Shown here piece by piece: positions 1 to 6,067 of a DNA stretch of 6,165 bases. The stretch lies in contig JAAYLF010000206.1 in the NCBI GenBank assembly GCA_012522035.1, forward strand, positions 1 to 6,165. The letters are read 5' to 3'. The notes beneath the pieces are model-generated. The model was not told the origin of the DNA and did no database searches. It saw only the letters and a list, made by a program, of their open reading frames with translations. The DNA comes from Clostridiaceae bacterium. GTDB lineage: Bacteria; Bacillota; Clostridia; UBA1212; DUPL01. Each line of letters begins with the position of its first letter. Positions within the stretch are counted from its first letter, which is position 1. The position numbers and the translations under genes are program-made.

Positions 1-1730
1 CTTCTGAATGCAAAGATTCTGCCTTCCTCGAAGAACATGTGCTCTGTACGGCAAAGTCCGATACCCTCTGCTCCAAAGCTTCTTGCAACTTCAGCATCCT
101 TTGGTGAATCCGCATTGGTGCGCACTCCAAGGATTCTGAACTCGTCAGCCCAGGACATAAGGGTTGCTAAGTCTCCAGTAAGCTCTGGGTTCTTGGTTGC
201 TATCTGTCCGGAGTATACATAACCGGTAGAACCGTCAAGGGAGATCCAGTCGCCTTCCTTGTATACATTGCCATTCTTGTCAGTGAAGAGCTTTTCTTCT
301 TCATTAATGGTGATTTCGGAGCATCCTGCAACGCAGCATCTTCCCATGCCTCTTGCAACAACCGCAGCATGGCTGGTCATTCCGCCTCTTCCAGTAAGGA
401 TACCCTGGGAAATGTTCATACCCTCAATATCCTCAGGTGAAGTTTCAAGTCTTACAAGGATAACCTTCTCAACGCCATTGTCAAAGGCTACCTTTGCATC
501 TTCAGCTGTGAAGTAGATTCTACCTGTAGCAGCACCTGGTGAAGCAGGAAGACCCTTTGCAATTGGAGATGCCTTCTTCAATGCATCCGGATCAAAGGTT
601 GGGTGCAAAAGTGCGTCGAGCTGTTTAGGATCAACCTGCATAACAGCCTCTTCTTTTGTGATGAGACCTTCGTTAACCAGGTCAACCGCAATCTTCAAAG
701 CTGCCGGAGCGGTTCTCTTGCCGTTTCTAGTCTGCAGAATGAACAGTTTTCCTCTCTCTATAGTAAACTCGAGGTCCTGCATATCCTTGTAATGCTTCTC
801 AAGCTTCTCGGCAATGTCCAAGAACTGCTTGTACACATCAGGATTAACATCCTTCAAGTGGGATATGGGTTCGGGAGTTCTGATACCAGCAACTACGTCC
901 TCACCCTGGGCATTCATAAGGAACTCGCCGTAAAGCTCGTTTTCACCAGTGGATGGGTTCCTTGTAAATGCAACACCAGTACCGGAATCGTTGCCCATGT
1001 TGCCATATACCATTTCCTGAACGTTTACTGCAGTACCCCATTCGCTTGGAATGTCATGCATTCTTCTGTAGTAGATGGCTCTTTCGTTGTTCCAGGATTT
1101 GAAAACAGCTTCAACAGCCTTGATGAGCTGGGTCTTTGGATCCTGTGGGAATTCCTCACCCATTTCTTCCTTGTAGAGCTCCTTGTACTTCTTGACGATA
1201 CCCTTGAGGTCTTCAGCGTCAAGATCTGTGTCAAGCACAACACCTTTAGCTTCCTTTGTACCTTCAAGAATCCTGTTAAACTTGGTCTTCTCTATTCCCA
1301 TAACAACGTCTGAGAACATCTGGATGAATCTTCTGTAGCTGTCATAAGCAAATCTTTCATTGCCTGTCAGCTTTGCAAGACCCTCAACAACTTCGTCGTT
1401 GAGTCCCAGATTCAAAATTGTATCCATCATGCCTGGCATTGATGCTCTTGCACCGGAACGCACTGAAACAAGGAAAGGATTGCTGGGATCGCCAAACTTC
1501 TTGCCAACAATTTCTTCCGTCTTGGCCAATGATGCGTATATCTCGTCAATAATCTCCGGAGCTATGGTTTCACCGTCAGCATAATATCTTGTACATGCTT
1601 CAGTAGTAATTGTAAAACCATTTGGAACCGGCAATCCGAGAGATATCATTTCAGCAAGGTTAGCACCTTTGCCGCCAAGCAAGTTTCTCATACCAGCATT
1701 GCCTTCAGTAAACAAATATACGTATTTCAT
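1..1730 (-). CDS. ppdK: Pyruvate, phosphate dikinase, N-terminal 576 residues (runs off left edge)
   Basis: PPDK reversibly converts pyruvate + ATP + Pi to PEP + AMP + PPi in the cytoplasm; in anaerobic Clostridia it can run towards pyruvate as a glycolytic step. The start is ATG at 1728-1730, preceded by GGAGG with a 6-nt spacer. Visible in order: an N-terminal ATP-grasp domain (about residues 1-340) with the glycine/lysine segment LLGGKGANLAEM (Lys21) and SVRSGARASMPGM (Arg91); then the swivelling phosphohistidine domain with GGMTSHAAVVARGMG, whose catalytic histidine is His454; then the start of the PEP/pyruvate TIM barrel (about 530 onwards), with the last visible stretch CRTEHMFFEE. Lys21, Arg91 and His454 each sit one position before the known C. 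symbiosum residues (22, 92, 455), so no insertion or deletion is apparent up to there. The family is about 875-890 residues, so roughly 300 C-terminal residues lie outside. The frame is intact. It follows glyQS by 67 bp and may have its own promoter. Identification is very secure. Confidence 0.97.
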   Translation of the reverse strand, partial: MKYVYLFTEGNAGMRNLLGGKGANLAEMISLGLPVPNGFTITTEACTRYYADGETIAPEIIDEIYASLAKTEEIVGKKFGDPSNPFLVSVRSGARASMPGMMDTILNLGLNDEVVEGLAKLTGNERFAYDSYRRFIQMFSDVVMGIEKTKFNRILEGTKEAKGVVLDTDLDAEDLKGIVKKYKELYKEEMGEEFPQDPKTQLIKAVEAVFKSWNNERAIYYRRMHDIPSEWGTAVNVQEMVYGNMGNDSGTGVAFTRNPSTGENELYGEFLMNAQGEDVVAGIRTPEPISHLKDVNPDVYKQFLDIAEKLEKHYKDMQDLEFTIERGKLFILQTRNGKRTAPAALKIAVDLVNEGLITKEEAVMQVDPKQLDALLHPTFDPDALKKASPIAKGLPASPGAATGRIYFTAEDAKVAFDNGVEKVILVRLETSPEDIEGMNISQGILTGRGGMTSHAAVVARGMGRCCVAGCSEITINEEEKLFTDKNGNVYKEGDWISLDGSTGYVYSGQIATKNPELTGDLATLMSWADEFRILGVRTNADSPKDAEVARSFGAEGIGLCRTEHMFFEEGRIFAFR

Positions 1731-1748
1731 ACATTACCTCCATATAAT

Positions 1749-1776
1749 ATTTTAGTTTTAGCATCTATATAATCAA
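1749..1776 (-). promoter_or_regulatory. Possible sigma-A-like promoter for ppdK
   Basis: On the minus strand TTGATT (1771-1776, 4 of 6 matches to TTGACA) is separated by 16 bp from TAAAAT (1749-1754, 5 of 6 matches to TATAAT). It would start a transcript only about 12-18 nt before the GGAGG ribosome binding site. The region is AT-rich, so chance matches are likely. No strong terminator separates glyQS from ppdK, so ppdK may also be read from upstream. Inference from sequence only. Confidence 0.4.
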
Positions 1777-1788
1777 TGAATAATTGAT
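1772..1788 (-). other. Small AT-rich inverted repeat in the glyQS-ppdK gap
   Basis: ATCAAT and ATTGAT form a perfect 6-bp stem around a 5-nt loop, starting 10 nt after the glyQS stop codon. It is not followed by a T-run on the minus strand and the stem has few GC pairs, so it does not qualify as an intrinsic terminator. It overlaps the candidate -35 box of ppdK, so it could be an operator half-site pair, a processing site or chance. Confidence 0.3.
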
Positions 1789-1797
1789 ACTGGCTTG

Positions 1798-3177
1798 TCA
1801 AAAATCAAACTTGTCTTCAAACCATGGAATAAGTTCATCCATTGCAACTCTTACCTGCTCCATTGTGTCTCTGTCCCTGATTGTCACCTTGTTGTCTTCA
1901 CGGGAATCAAAGTCAAAGGTGACACAATATGGCGTACCAATTTCATCCTGCCTTCTGTACCTCTTGCCTATGCTGCCTGTTTCATCAAATTCACAGTAGT
2001 ACTTCCTGATAAGCATTTCATAAACCTGGTAAGCTTCATCTGAAAGCTTCTTTGAAAGAGGCAGTACTGCAATCTTGACAGGCGCAAGGTATGGATGGAA
2101 TCTAAGCACAGTCCTTACATCGCCATCAGGCAGTTCTTCCTCTTCATACGCTTCGCAAAGGAATGCAAGAGTTACCCTGTCAGCACCAAGGGAGGGCTCA
2201 ACACAATATGGAATGTACTTTTCATTTGTTTCAGGATCAAAATATGATAAATCTTCCTTTGAATACTCCATATGCTGCTTGAGGTCGTAGTCCGTTCTGT
2301 CGGCTATGCCCCACAACTCTCCCCATCCAAAGGGGAATTTGTATTCAAAATCCGTTGTGACCTTGCTGTAGAAAGCCAGCTCCTCGGGGCTGTGGTCCCT
2401 GAGCCTGAGGTTTTCATCAGCAATACCCAAATCCAAAAGCCACTTGTGGCAGTAGGACCTCCAGTACTCGAACCACTCCAGATCGGTTCCAGGCTTGCAG
2501 AAGAACTCCAGTTCCATCTGCTCAAACTCTCTTGTTCTGAAGGTAAAGTTTCCAGGAGTTATTTCATTTCTGAATGCCTTTCCTATCTGGGCAACTCCAA
2601 AAGGAATCTTCCTTCTGGTGGTTCTCTGTATGTTCTTGAAATTTACGAATATTCCCTGTGCTGTCTCCGGCCTCAAATATATCTCTGCCTGGGAATCTTC
2701 AGTAACACCCTGATATGTTTTGAACATCATGTTGAACTTTCTGATATTCGTAAGGTCTGCAGAGCCGCACTGAGGACACCTTACATCATTGTCCTTGATG
2801 TATTGGGCAAGCTGTTCATCTCCCCAGCCATCCACATTTACTTCCAAACCCTGTTTCAAAGCCCAGTCTTCAACAATCTTGTCTGCCCTGCCTCTTGCCT
2901 TGCAGTTTTTGCAGTCAATAAGCGGGTCGTTAAATCCTGCTACATGGCCAGATGCCTCCCACACTCTGGTATTCATCAGAATGGCACAATCAACACCTAC
3001 ATTGTACTTGCTTTCCTGGACAAACTTTTTCCACCAGGCTTTCTTTACGTTGTTCTTCAGCTCCACACCCAGAGGGCCGTAGTCCCAGCTGTTGGCAAGA
3101 CCACCGTAAATATCCGAGCCTGGGTATATAAAGCCTCTGGTTTTACAAAGAGCAACGATCTTCTCCATTGACTTCAT
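1798..3177 (-). CDS. glyQS: Glycyl-tRNA synthetase, single-chain alpha2 type
   Basis: This class II aminoacyl-tRNA synthetase attaches glycine to tRNA-Gly in the cytoplasm using ATP. The predicted product is 459 residues, normal for the eukaryote/archaea-like homodimeric bacterial form and unlike the two-gene alpha2beta2 form. Visible features: an N-terminal catalytic segment with RGFIYPGSDIYGG and WDYGPLG; two CxxC pairs (Cys89/92 and Cys134/137) resembling a zinc-ribbon insertion; YLRPETAQGIFVNF; class II motif 2 around FRNE (202-205) followed by FTFRTREFEQMELEFF; motif 3 around GADR (341-344); and a C-terminal anticodon-binding domain (about 360-459) beginning near LAPVKIAVLPL. ATG at 3175-3177 is preferred over the in-frame TTG three bases earlier because AGGAGG lies 7 nt before the ATG. 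The gap from rpoZ is only 11 nt and the ribosome site overlaps the rpoZ stop, so co-transcription is very likely. There is no room for a T-box leader directly upstream. Confidence 0.97.
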   Translation of the reverse strand: MKSMEKIVALCKTRGFIYPGSDIYGGLANSWDYGPLGVELKNNVKKAWWKKFVQESKYNVGVDCAILMNTRVWEASGHVAGFNDPLIDCKNCKARGRADKIVEDWALKQGLEVNVDGWGDEQLAQYIKDNDVRCPQCGSADLTNIRKFNMMFKTYQGVTEDSQAEIYLRPETAQGIFVNFKNIQRTTRRKIPFGVAQIGKAFRNEITPGNFTFRTREFEQMELEFFCKPGTDLEWFEYWRSYCHKWLLDLGIADENLRLRDHSPEELAFYSKVTTDFEYKFPFGWGELWGIADRTDYDLKQHMEYSKEDLSYFDPETNEKYIPYCVEPSLGADRVTLAFLCEAYEEEELPDGDVRTVLRFHPYLAPVKIAVLPLSKKLSDEAYQVYEMLIRKYYCEFDETGSIGKRYRRQDEIGTPYCVTFDFDSREDNKVTIRDRDTMEQVRVAMDELIPWFEDKFDF

Positions 3178-3184
3178 CAAATTT

Positions 3185-3190
3185 CCTCCT
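3185..3190 (-). promoter_or_regulatory. Ribosome binding site of glyQS overlapping the rpoZ stop
   Basis: AGGAGG lies 7 nt before the chosen ATG and shares bases with the rpoZ stop codon (TAG, 3189-3191). This spacing decides for the ATG rather than the TTG one codon earlier, and it implies translational coupling between omega and GlyQS. Confidence 0.8.
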
Positions 3191-3428
3191 ACTTAATGCC
3201 TTCTTTTTTTCTAACATATTTGACCTTGCCTTCAAGCACTTCATATATGGCAGTTGTCAAACTCTTTCTGTTTTCATCCTTGTCGCTGTCTTTTCTGCTC
3301 TTGTCCCTGTCAAGCCTGCTTTGTGAACCAGCAGTTATTTGTCTTGCTCTTTTAGAGACCATCACTACCAGCGTATATCTATCTCCTGCCTTTTCCAACA
3401 AATCAGCAATTGGAGGATCAATCATCAT
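3189..3428 (-). CDS. rpoZ: RNA polymerase omega subunit
   Basis: Omega binds the beta' subunit and helps assemble and stabilise RNA polymerase. The 79-residue product has the omega core: an N-terminal helix with PPIADLLEKAGDRYTLVVMVSKRARQI (about residues 5-31) and a C-terminal helix TTAIYEVLEGKVKY (about 58-71). Between them lies a very hydrophilic stretch of about 22 residues (35-56) made almost entirely of Ser, Arg, Lys, Asp, Glu and Asn, longer and more charged than the short linker I would expect in Bacillus-type omega. Two ATG codons are adjacent (3426-3428 and 3423-3425); a GGGTGA-like ribosome site lies 7 nt before the first, which I use. It follows gmk by 18 nt and precedes glyQS by 11 nt, matching the widespread gmk-rpoZ pairing in Firmicutes. 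Confidence 0.93.
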   Translation of the reverse strand: MMIDPPIADLLEKAGDRYTLVVMVSKRARQITAGSQSRLDRDKSRKDSDKDENRKSLTTAIYEVLEGKVKYVRKKEGIK

Positions 3429-3446
3429 AACTACTTCACCCTTTCC

Positions 3447-4043
3447 CTAAACAAGATCATATTTCTGTAATATCCCCTTATTTCTAAAGCTTCTGCGTCT
3501 TTCTGCATGAATTATTTTCCTTAAATCACAAACTGCATTCTCTATCTTGTCGTTGACTATCACGTAATCGCACATGCCAAACTGCATGAGTTCGTGTCTT
3601 GCCGCTTTCAGCCTTGCCCTTATCTGCTCCTCGGTTTCAGACTCCCGGTTCCGTATTCTGAACTCAAGATCCTGAAAGGAAGGCGGCAGCAAAAACACGG
3701 TTACTGCTTCTTCTTTAAAATGCTTTTTTATAGCTTGCGCGCCTGGCAGTGTAATATCCAGTGCGATATCCTTTCCTTCCTTCAGGTGATTCTCCAAGGC
3801 AAAAAGCGGAGTTCCATACTTGTGACCACAATAGACATCCCATTCAAGAATCTCATTGTTGGCCAGCATCCTATCGAATTCTTCCTCACTAAGGAAGTAA
3901 TAGCTTTTGCCTTCGACTTCAAAAGGTCTTTTGGCTCTGGTTGTTACTGACACAGAGTATCCTATACTCTTGTCCTCCTCCAAAAGCCTGCTTAATATCG
4001 AACCTTTCCCCACCCCGGAAGGTCCGGATATGACGATAATCAT
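3447..4043 (-). CDS. gmk: Guanylate kinase family protein (variant GMP-binding segment)
   Basis: Guanylate kinase phosphorylates GMP (or dGMP) to GDP with ATP, feeding GTP and dGTP pools. The 198-residue product has the P-loop GPSGVGKGS (7-15), the GMP-binding block TTRAKRPFEVEGKSYYF (about 34-50) with both arginines, the glutamate and the tyrosine, the segment ILEWDVYCGHKYGTP (about 64-78), the lid RIRNRESETEEQIRARL (about 128-144) and the C-terminal DYVIVNDKIENAV. Odd point: the usual D-I-D/E-x-Q-G stretch reads DITLPGA here, so the second acidic residue is Thr and the Gln is Pro. ATG at 4041-4043 overlaps the remA stop in an ATGA; an in-frame TGA directly before it rules out a longer start. 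AAGGAGG lies 10 nt upstream inside remA. Position between remA and rpoZ is the standard gmk location. Full GMP kinase activity is likely but less certain than family membership. Confidence 0.93.
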   Translation of the reverse strand: MIIVISGPSGVGKGSILSRLLEEDKSIGYSVSVTTRAKRPFEVEGKSYYFLSEEEFDRMLANNEILEWDVYCGHKYGTPLFALENHLKEGKDIALDITLPGAQAIKKHFKEEAVTVFLLPPSFQDLEFRIRNRESETEEQIRARLKAARHELMQFGMCDYVIVNDKIENAVCDLRKIIHAERRRSFRNKGILQKYDLV

Positions 4044-4312
4044 TCAGGAATAACCTCCTTGTCTTCTTCGCACTCGCCTTCGTTGTTTATTCTGGCTGCT
4101 ATGGTTTCAGGTTGTACAGCACACAATATGATATGGTCGCTGTCGGTAATGATAACAGCCCTGGTGCGTCTTCCATTTGTGGCATCAACACACATGGACC
4201 TTTCTTTTCCCTCCTGCACTATTCTTTTAACGGGTGCGGAGTCAGGACTTACCACAGCAACTATCCTGTTTGCAAGAACCATGTTCCCATACCCAATGTT
4301 CACAAGCTTCAT
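4040..4312 (-). CDS. remA: RemA / DUF370 DNA-binding regulator
   Basis: RemA in Bacillus subtilis is a small oligomeric DNA-binding protein that activates extracellular matrix (biofilm) and osmoprotection genes; homologues are widespread in Clostridia, mostly unstudied. The 90-residue product shows the family signatures KLVNIGYGNMV, NRIVAVVSPDSAPVKR, DATNGRRTRAVIITDSDH and VQPETIAAR. Arginines shown to matter for DNA binding in B. subtilis RemA correspond to Arg16 and Arg48/Arg49 here, and all are present. The last 12 or so residues are mainly acidic and extend past the conserved core. I chose the ATG at 4310-4312 because GGAGG lies 5 nt upstream and it gives the usual family N-terminus; the in-frame ATGs at 4322-4324 and 4334-4336 would add 4 or 8 unconserved residues, and the latter would overlap yicC. 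It sits between yicC and gmk, the standard Firmicutes order. Its target genes cannot be inferred from this window. Confidence 0.93.
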   Translation of the reverse strand: MKLVNIGYGNMVLANRIVAVVSPDSAPVKRIVQEGKERSMCVDATNGRRTRAVIITDSDHIILCAVQPETIAARINNEGECEEDKEVIPE

Positions 4313-4317
4313 GTCAA

Positions 4318-4322
4318 CCTCC
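4318..4322 (-). promoter_or_regulatory. Ribosome binding site deciding the remA start
   Basis: GGAGG lies 5 nt before the ATG at 4310-4312. The earlier in-frame ATG at 4322-4324 overlaps this element, and the only purine run before it lies about 1 nt away, too close for initiation. Confidence 0.75.
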
Positions 4323-4328
4323 ATGCCT

Positions 4329-5210
4329 CTACTCAATGTTTTGAATCTGTTCCCTGAATTTTTCTATCTCGCTTTTTAAAGCAATAACATTCTCGGTTAT
4401 TTCGATACTGTTGGTCTTTGATCCAATCGTATTCACTTCGCGGTTCATCTCCTGAACCAGGAAATCCAAGGTTCTTCCCGCAACCCCACCATTTGAAAGA
4501 ATGCTTCTTCCCTGCTTTATATGGCTGTCAAGCCTTGCAATCTCTTCGTCAATGCTGCATTTGTCTGCAAACAATGCAACTTCCATGGCTATTCTTTCAT
4601 CCTTCATTTCCACAGGTTGCGTTAAAAGCTCACCAAGCCTCTGTTCCAGCTTCTTCTTGTATTCAATTGACACCTGGGGGCTTTTCTCTTTGATTACAGC
4701 AAAACATTTCTCCATGTTGTCAAGTATGTCCAATAGGTTTTCAGATATTGCACTGCCTTCTTTTTCCCTCATTTCAACAACATTCAATAGCGCCTGCTCA
4801 CAAGCCACACTCAAAAACTCCCATATTTCATCCGTATCAACTTCATCGTAAACTATAGTGTAGCTTTCAGGAAACTGTAAAATTGTAGAGGTGGTAACAT
4901 CATTTGCAAGGTCGAACTTGTCAGATAGTGCCTTCATGGATTCAAGCAGTGAAACTATCAAATCCTCATTAAGGACAACGGTATTTTGCTGTGTTCTGAT
5001 ATTATATGAAGTAATGAATATATCAACTTTTCCTCTGGCGATATGTTTTTTAACCAGTTTGTGAATTCTTTCCTCAAGGGAAATGAGCTCTCTTGGCATT
5101 CTCACATTGATATCGATATACCTGTGGTTTACCGTTTTAATTTCTACAATAAAACGCCTCTCACCATCAGTATATTCTCCCCTGCCAAAACCTGTCATGC
5201 TTCTTAACAT
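4329..5210 (-). CDS. yicC: YicC/YloC-family endoribonuclease
   Basis: YicC-family proteins are oligomeric endoribonucleases; E. coli YicC has been linked to decay of the small RNA RyhB, and the Bacillus homologue is YloC. The cellular substrate here is unknown. The 293-residue product has the standard start MLRSMTGFGRGEY, the N-terminal YicC domain (about 1-155, with VEIKTVNHRYIDINVRMPRE), a helical middle region, and the conserved C-terminal DUF1732 domain with EVALFADKCSIDEEIARLDSH (about 210-230) and GRTLDFLVQEMNREVNTIGSK (245-265), ending in REQIQNIE. Length is normal for the family. ATG at 5208-5210 is chosen over an in-frame TTG at 5220-5222 because it gives the conserved N-terminus and has GGGGG 5 nt upstream. 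It is the first gene of the yicC-remA-gmk-rpoZ-glyQS run, and a good promoter lies about 60 bp upstream. Frame and key motifs look intact. Confidence 0.95.
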   Translation of the reverse strand: MLRSMTGFGRGEYTDGERRFIVEIKTVNHRYIDINVRMPRELISLEERIHKLVKKHIARGKVDIFITSYNIRTQQNTVVLNEDLIVSLLESMKALSDKFDLANDVTTSTILQFPESYTIVYDEVDTDEIWEFLSVACEQALLNVVEMREKEGSAISENLLDILDNMEKCFAVIKEKSPQVSIEYKKKLEQRLGELLTQPVEMKDERIAMEVALFADKCSIDEEIARLDSHIKQGRSILSNGGVAGRTLDFLVQEMNREVNTIGSKTNSIEITENVIALKSEIEKFREQIQNIE

Positions 5211-5215
5211 ATATA

Positions 5216-5220
5216 CCCCC
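5216..5220 (-). promoter_or_regulatory. Non-canonical ribosome binding site of yicC
   Basis: GGGGG lies 5 nt before the ATG. It can pair with the CCUCC anti-Shine-Dalgarno using one G.U wobble, unlike the AGGAGG-type sites of glyQS, gmk and ppdK. It supports the ATG at 5208-5210 as the start. Confidence 0.55.
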
Positions 5221-5240
5221 AAATATCATAACACAAGGAT

Positions 5241-5262
5241 GACACAACAAAAAAGTTGTATC
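5241..5262 (-). other. Hairpin at the predicted 5' end of the yicC-operon transcript
   Basis: GATACAAC and GTTGTGTC form an 8-bp stem (one G.U pair) around a loop of six T. Counting from the -10 box at 5269-5274, transcription would begin at about 5262-5263, so the RNA would start with, or one base before, this stem. It is not followed by a T-run, so it is not a terminator of rsmE. A stem at the extreme 5' end can protect mRNA from 5'-end-dependent decay; that role here is inferred. Confidence 0.5.
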
Positions 5263-5268
5263 TGTAGT

Positions 5269-5296
5269 ATTATACCACAATGTCAAATAAAAACAA
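5269..5296 (-). promoter_or_regulatory. Extended -10 promoter of the yicC-remA-gmk-rpoZ-glyQS operon
   Basis: A perfect TATAAT (5269-5274) is preceded by TGG, giving an extended -10 element (TGnTATAAT). Sixteen base pairs further upstream is TTGTTT (5291-5296), a weak -35 box. The promoter starts only 3 bp past the rsmE stop codon and leaves a leader of about 52 nt before yicC. A perfect TTGACA at 5281-5286 also lies here but is only 6 bp from this -10. No terminator separates rsmE from yicC, so read-through from the rsmE promoter is also possible. Confidence 0.7.
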
Positions 5297-5299
5297 TAG

Positions 5300-6034
5300 T
5301 TAGCATTCAAACTCGTATGCAATGCAGCTTGTCACATACAAGGAAGCAGTTTCCGTTCTGAGTATCCTCTTGCCTAAAGAAACCGGCACAAAGCCTATTG
5401 TTGCCGCTTCTTCAGCCTCCTGGCTTGAAATGCCGCCTTCAGGCCCGATAATTACGTCAAAACTCAGTTTCATTTCTTTTTCAACACTGCCAAGAAGCTT
5501 TTTCAAATGAAACTCATCCTCATTCTCATAAGGCATAATTTTTATCCTGCCTTTTGAATGCTTCAAAAACTCCTTGAAGGAAACCGGCGGCAAAACCTCA
5601 GGAACCTTTGCCCTGCCGCACTGTTTGGCAGCCTCCAGGGCAATTCTGTTCCACCTCTCCACCCTCTTCCTTACATCCTTTCCCTCAATTCTGACAATAG
5701 TTCTTTCCATGATAACAGGAACAACCATGGAAACACCAAGTTCCACATTCTTTTGAATGATTAGATCCATCTTGTCCCCTTTGGGAAGTCCCTGATAAAG
5801 AACCACATCCACATCCAGCTCTGTATTCATACGGGTTCTTTCATTGATAACTGCAAGAATCCTGTCTTTTGATATTTCATCGATCGTGCAATCATACAAA
5901 TACCCTTTAGAACAAACCTGAATCCTATCTCCTGTTGAATGCCTCAAAACATTGACAATATGATTCACATCACTGCCTGTAATCTCAACCCTATTCTCTT
6001 TTATCTGATCTGGTAGTACAAAGAATTTTCCCAC
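5300..6034 (-). CDS. rsmE: 16S rRNA (uracil-1498-N3)-methyltransferase
   Basis: RsmE uses S-adenosylmethionine to methylate N3 of U1498 in 16S rRNA of the assembled 30S subunit. The 244-residue product has an N-terminal PUA-like RNA-binding domain (about 1-70, with GSDVNHIVNVLRHSTGD) and a C-terminal SPOUT (trefoil-knot) methyltransferase domain. Signature motifs are GLPKGDKMDLIIQKNVELGV (82-101), ALEAAKQCGRAKVPEV, the knot motif IGPEGGISSQE (196-206) and LGKRILRTETA (220-230), which forms the cofactor pocket. Length is typical. The start is taken as GTG at 6032-6034, because AGGTGAT lies just upstream and it gives the family-like N-terminus GKFFVLP; an in-frame GTG at 6041-6043 would add three residues but lies inside that ribosome site and has none of its own. 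It has its own promoter and is isolated from the preceding gene by a terminator, but nothing stops transcription into yicC. Confidence 0.95.
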   Translation of the reverse strand: MGKFFVLPDQIKENRVEITGSDVNHIVNVLRHSTGDRIQVCSKGYLYDCTIDEISKDRILAVINERTRMNTELDVDVVLYQGLPKGDKMDLIIQKNVELGVSMVVPVIMERTIVRIEGKDVRKRVERWNRIALEAAKQCGRAKVPEVLPPVSFKEFLKHSKGRIKIMPYENEDEFHLKKLLGSVEKEMKLSFDVIIGPEGGISSQEAEEAATIGFVPVSLGKRILRTETASLYVTSCIAYEFEC

Positions 6035-6038
6035 TAAA

Positions 6039-6045
6039 ATCACCT
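6039..6045 (-). promoter_or_regulatory. Ribosome binding site deciding the rsmE start
   Basis: AGGTGAT lies 4-5 nt before the GTG at 6032-6034. The upstream GTG at 6041-6043 is part of this element itself and is preceded only by a T-rich run, so it is unlikely to initiate. Confidence 0.65.
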
Positions 6046-6067
6046 GTTAAAAAAATAAACAACCTTT

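Noticed and set aside
603..1313. A 236-codon open frame on the plus strand, opposite ppdK
   Set aside because: Entirely antisense to the well-conserved ATP-grasp domain of PPDK; cysteine- and hydrophobic-rich composition without recognisable motifs fits a shadow frame.
1772..1788. The inverted repeat after glyQS as a terminator
   Set aside because: The stem is 6 bp and AT-rich and no T-run follows on the minus strand.
2760..2915. The two CxxC pairs in GlyQS as a novel zinc-finger fusion
   Set aside because: Cysteine pairs in this insertion are, as far as I know, a regular feature of many single-chain bacterial glycyl-tRNA synthetases, so they do not indicate a fusion.
2272..3171. A 299-codon open frame on the plus strand, opposite glyQS
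   Set aside because: It lies wholly antisense to a clearly conserved synthetase, lacks a convincing ribosome site, and its translation looks like a codon-bias shadow with no family features.
4313..4336. Earlier in-frame ATG starts for remA (90-residue core plus 4 or 8 residues)
   Set aside because: They have no well-spaced ribosome site and add residues not typical of the family, while the ATG at 4310-4312 has GGAGG at 5 nt.
5281..5286. Perfect TTGACA (-35 consensus) on the minus strand before yicC
   Set aside because: It is only 6 bp from the TATAAT box, too close to pair with it, and at 17-18 bp downstream there are only poor -10 matches (AGATAC, GATACA). An alternative weak start from it cannot be excluded.
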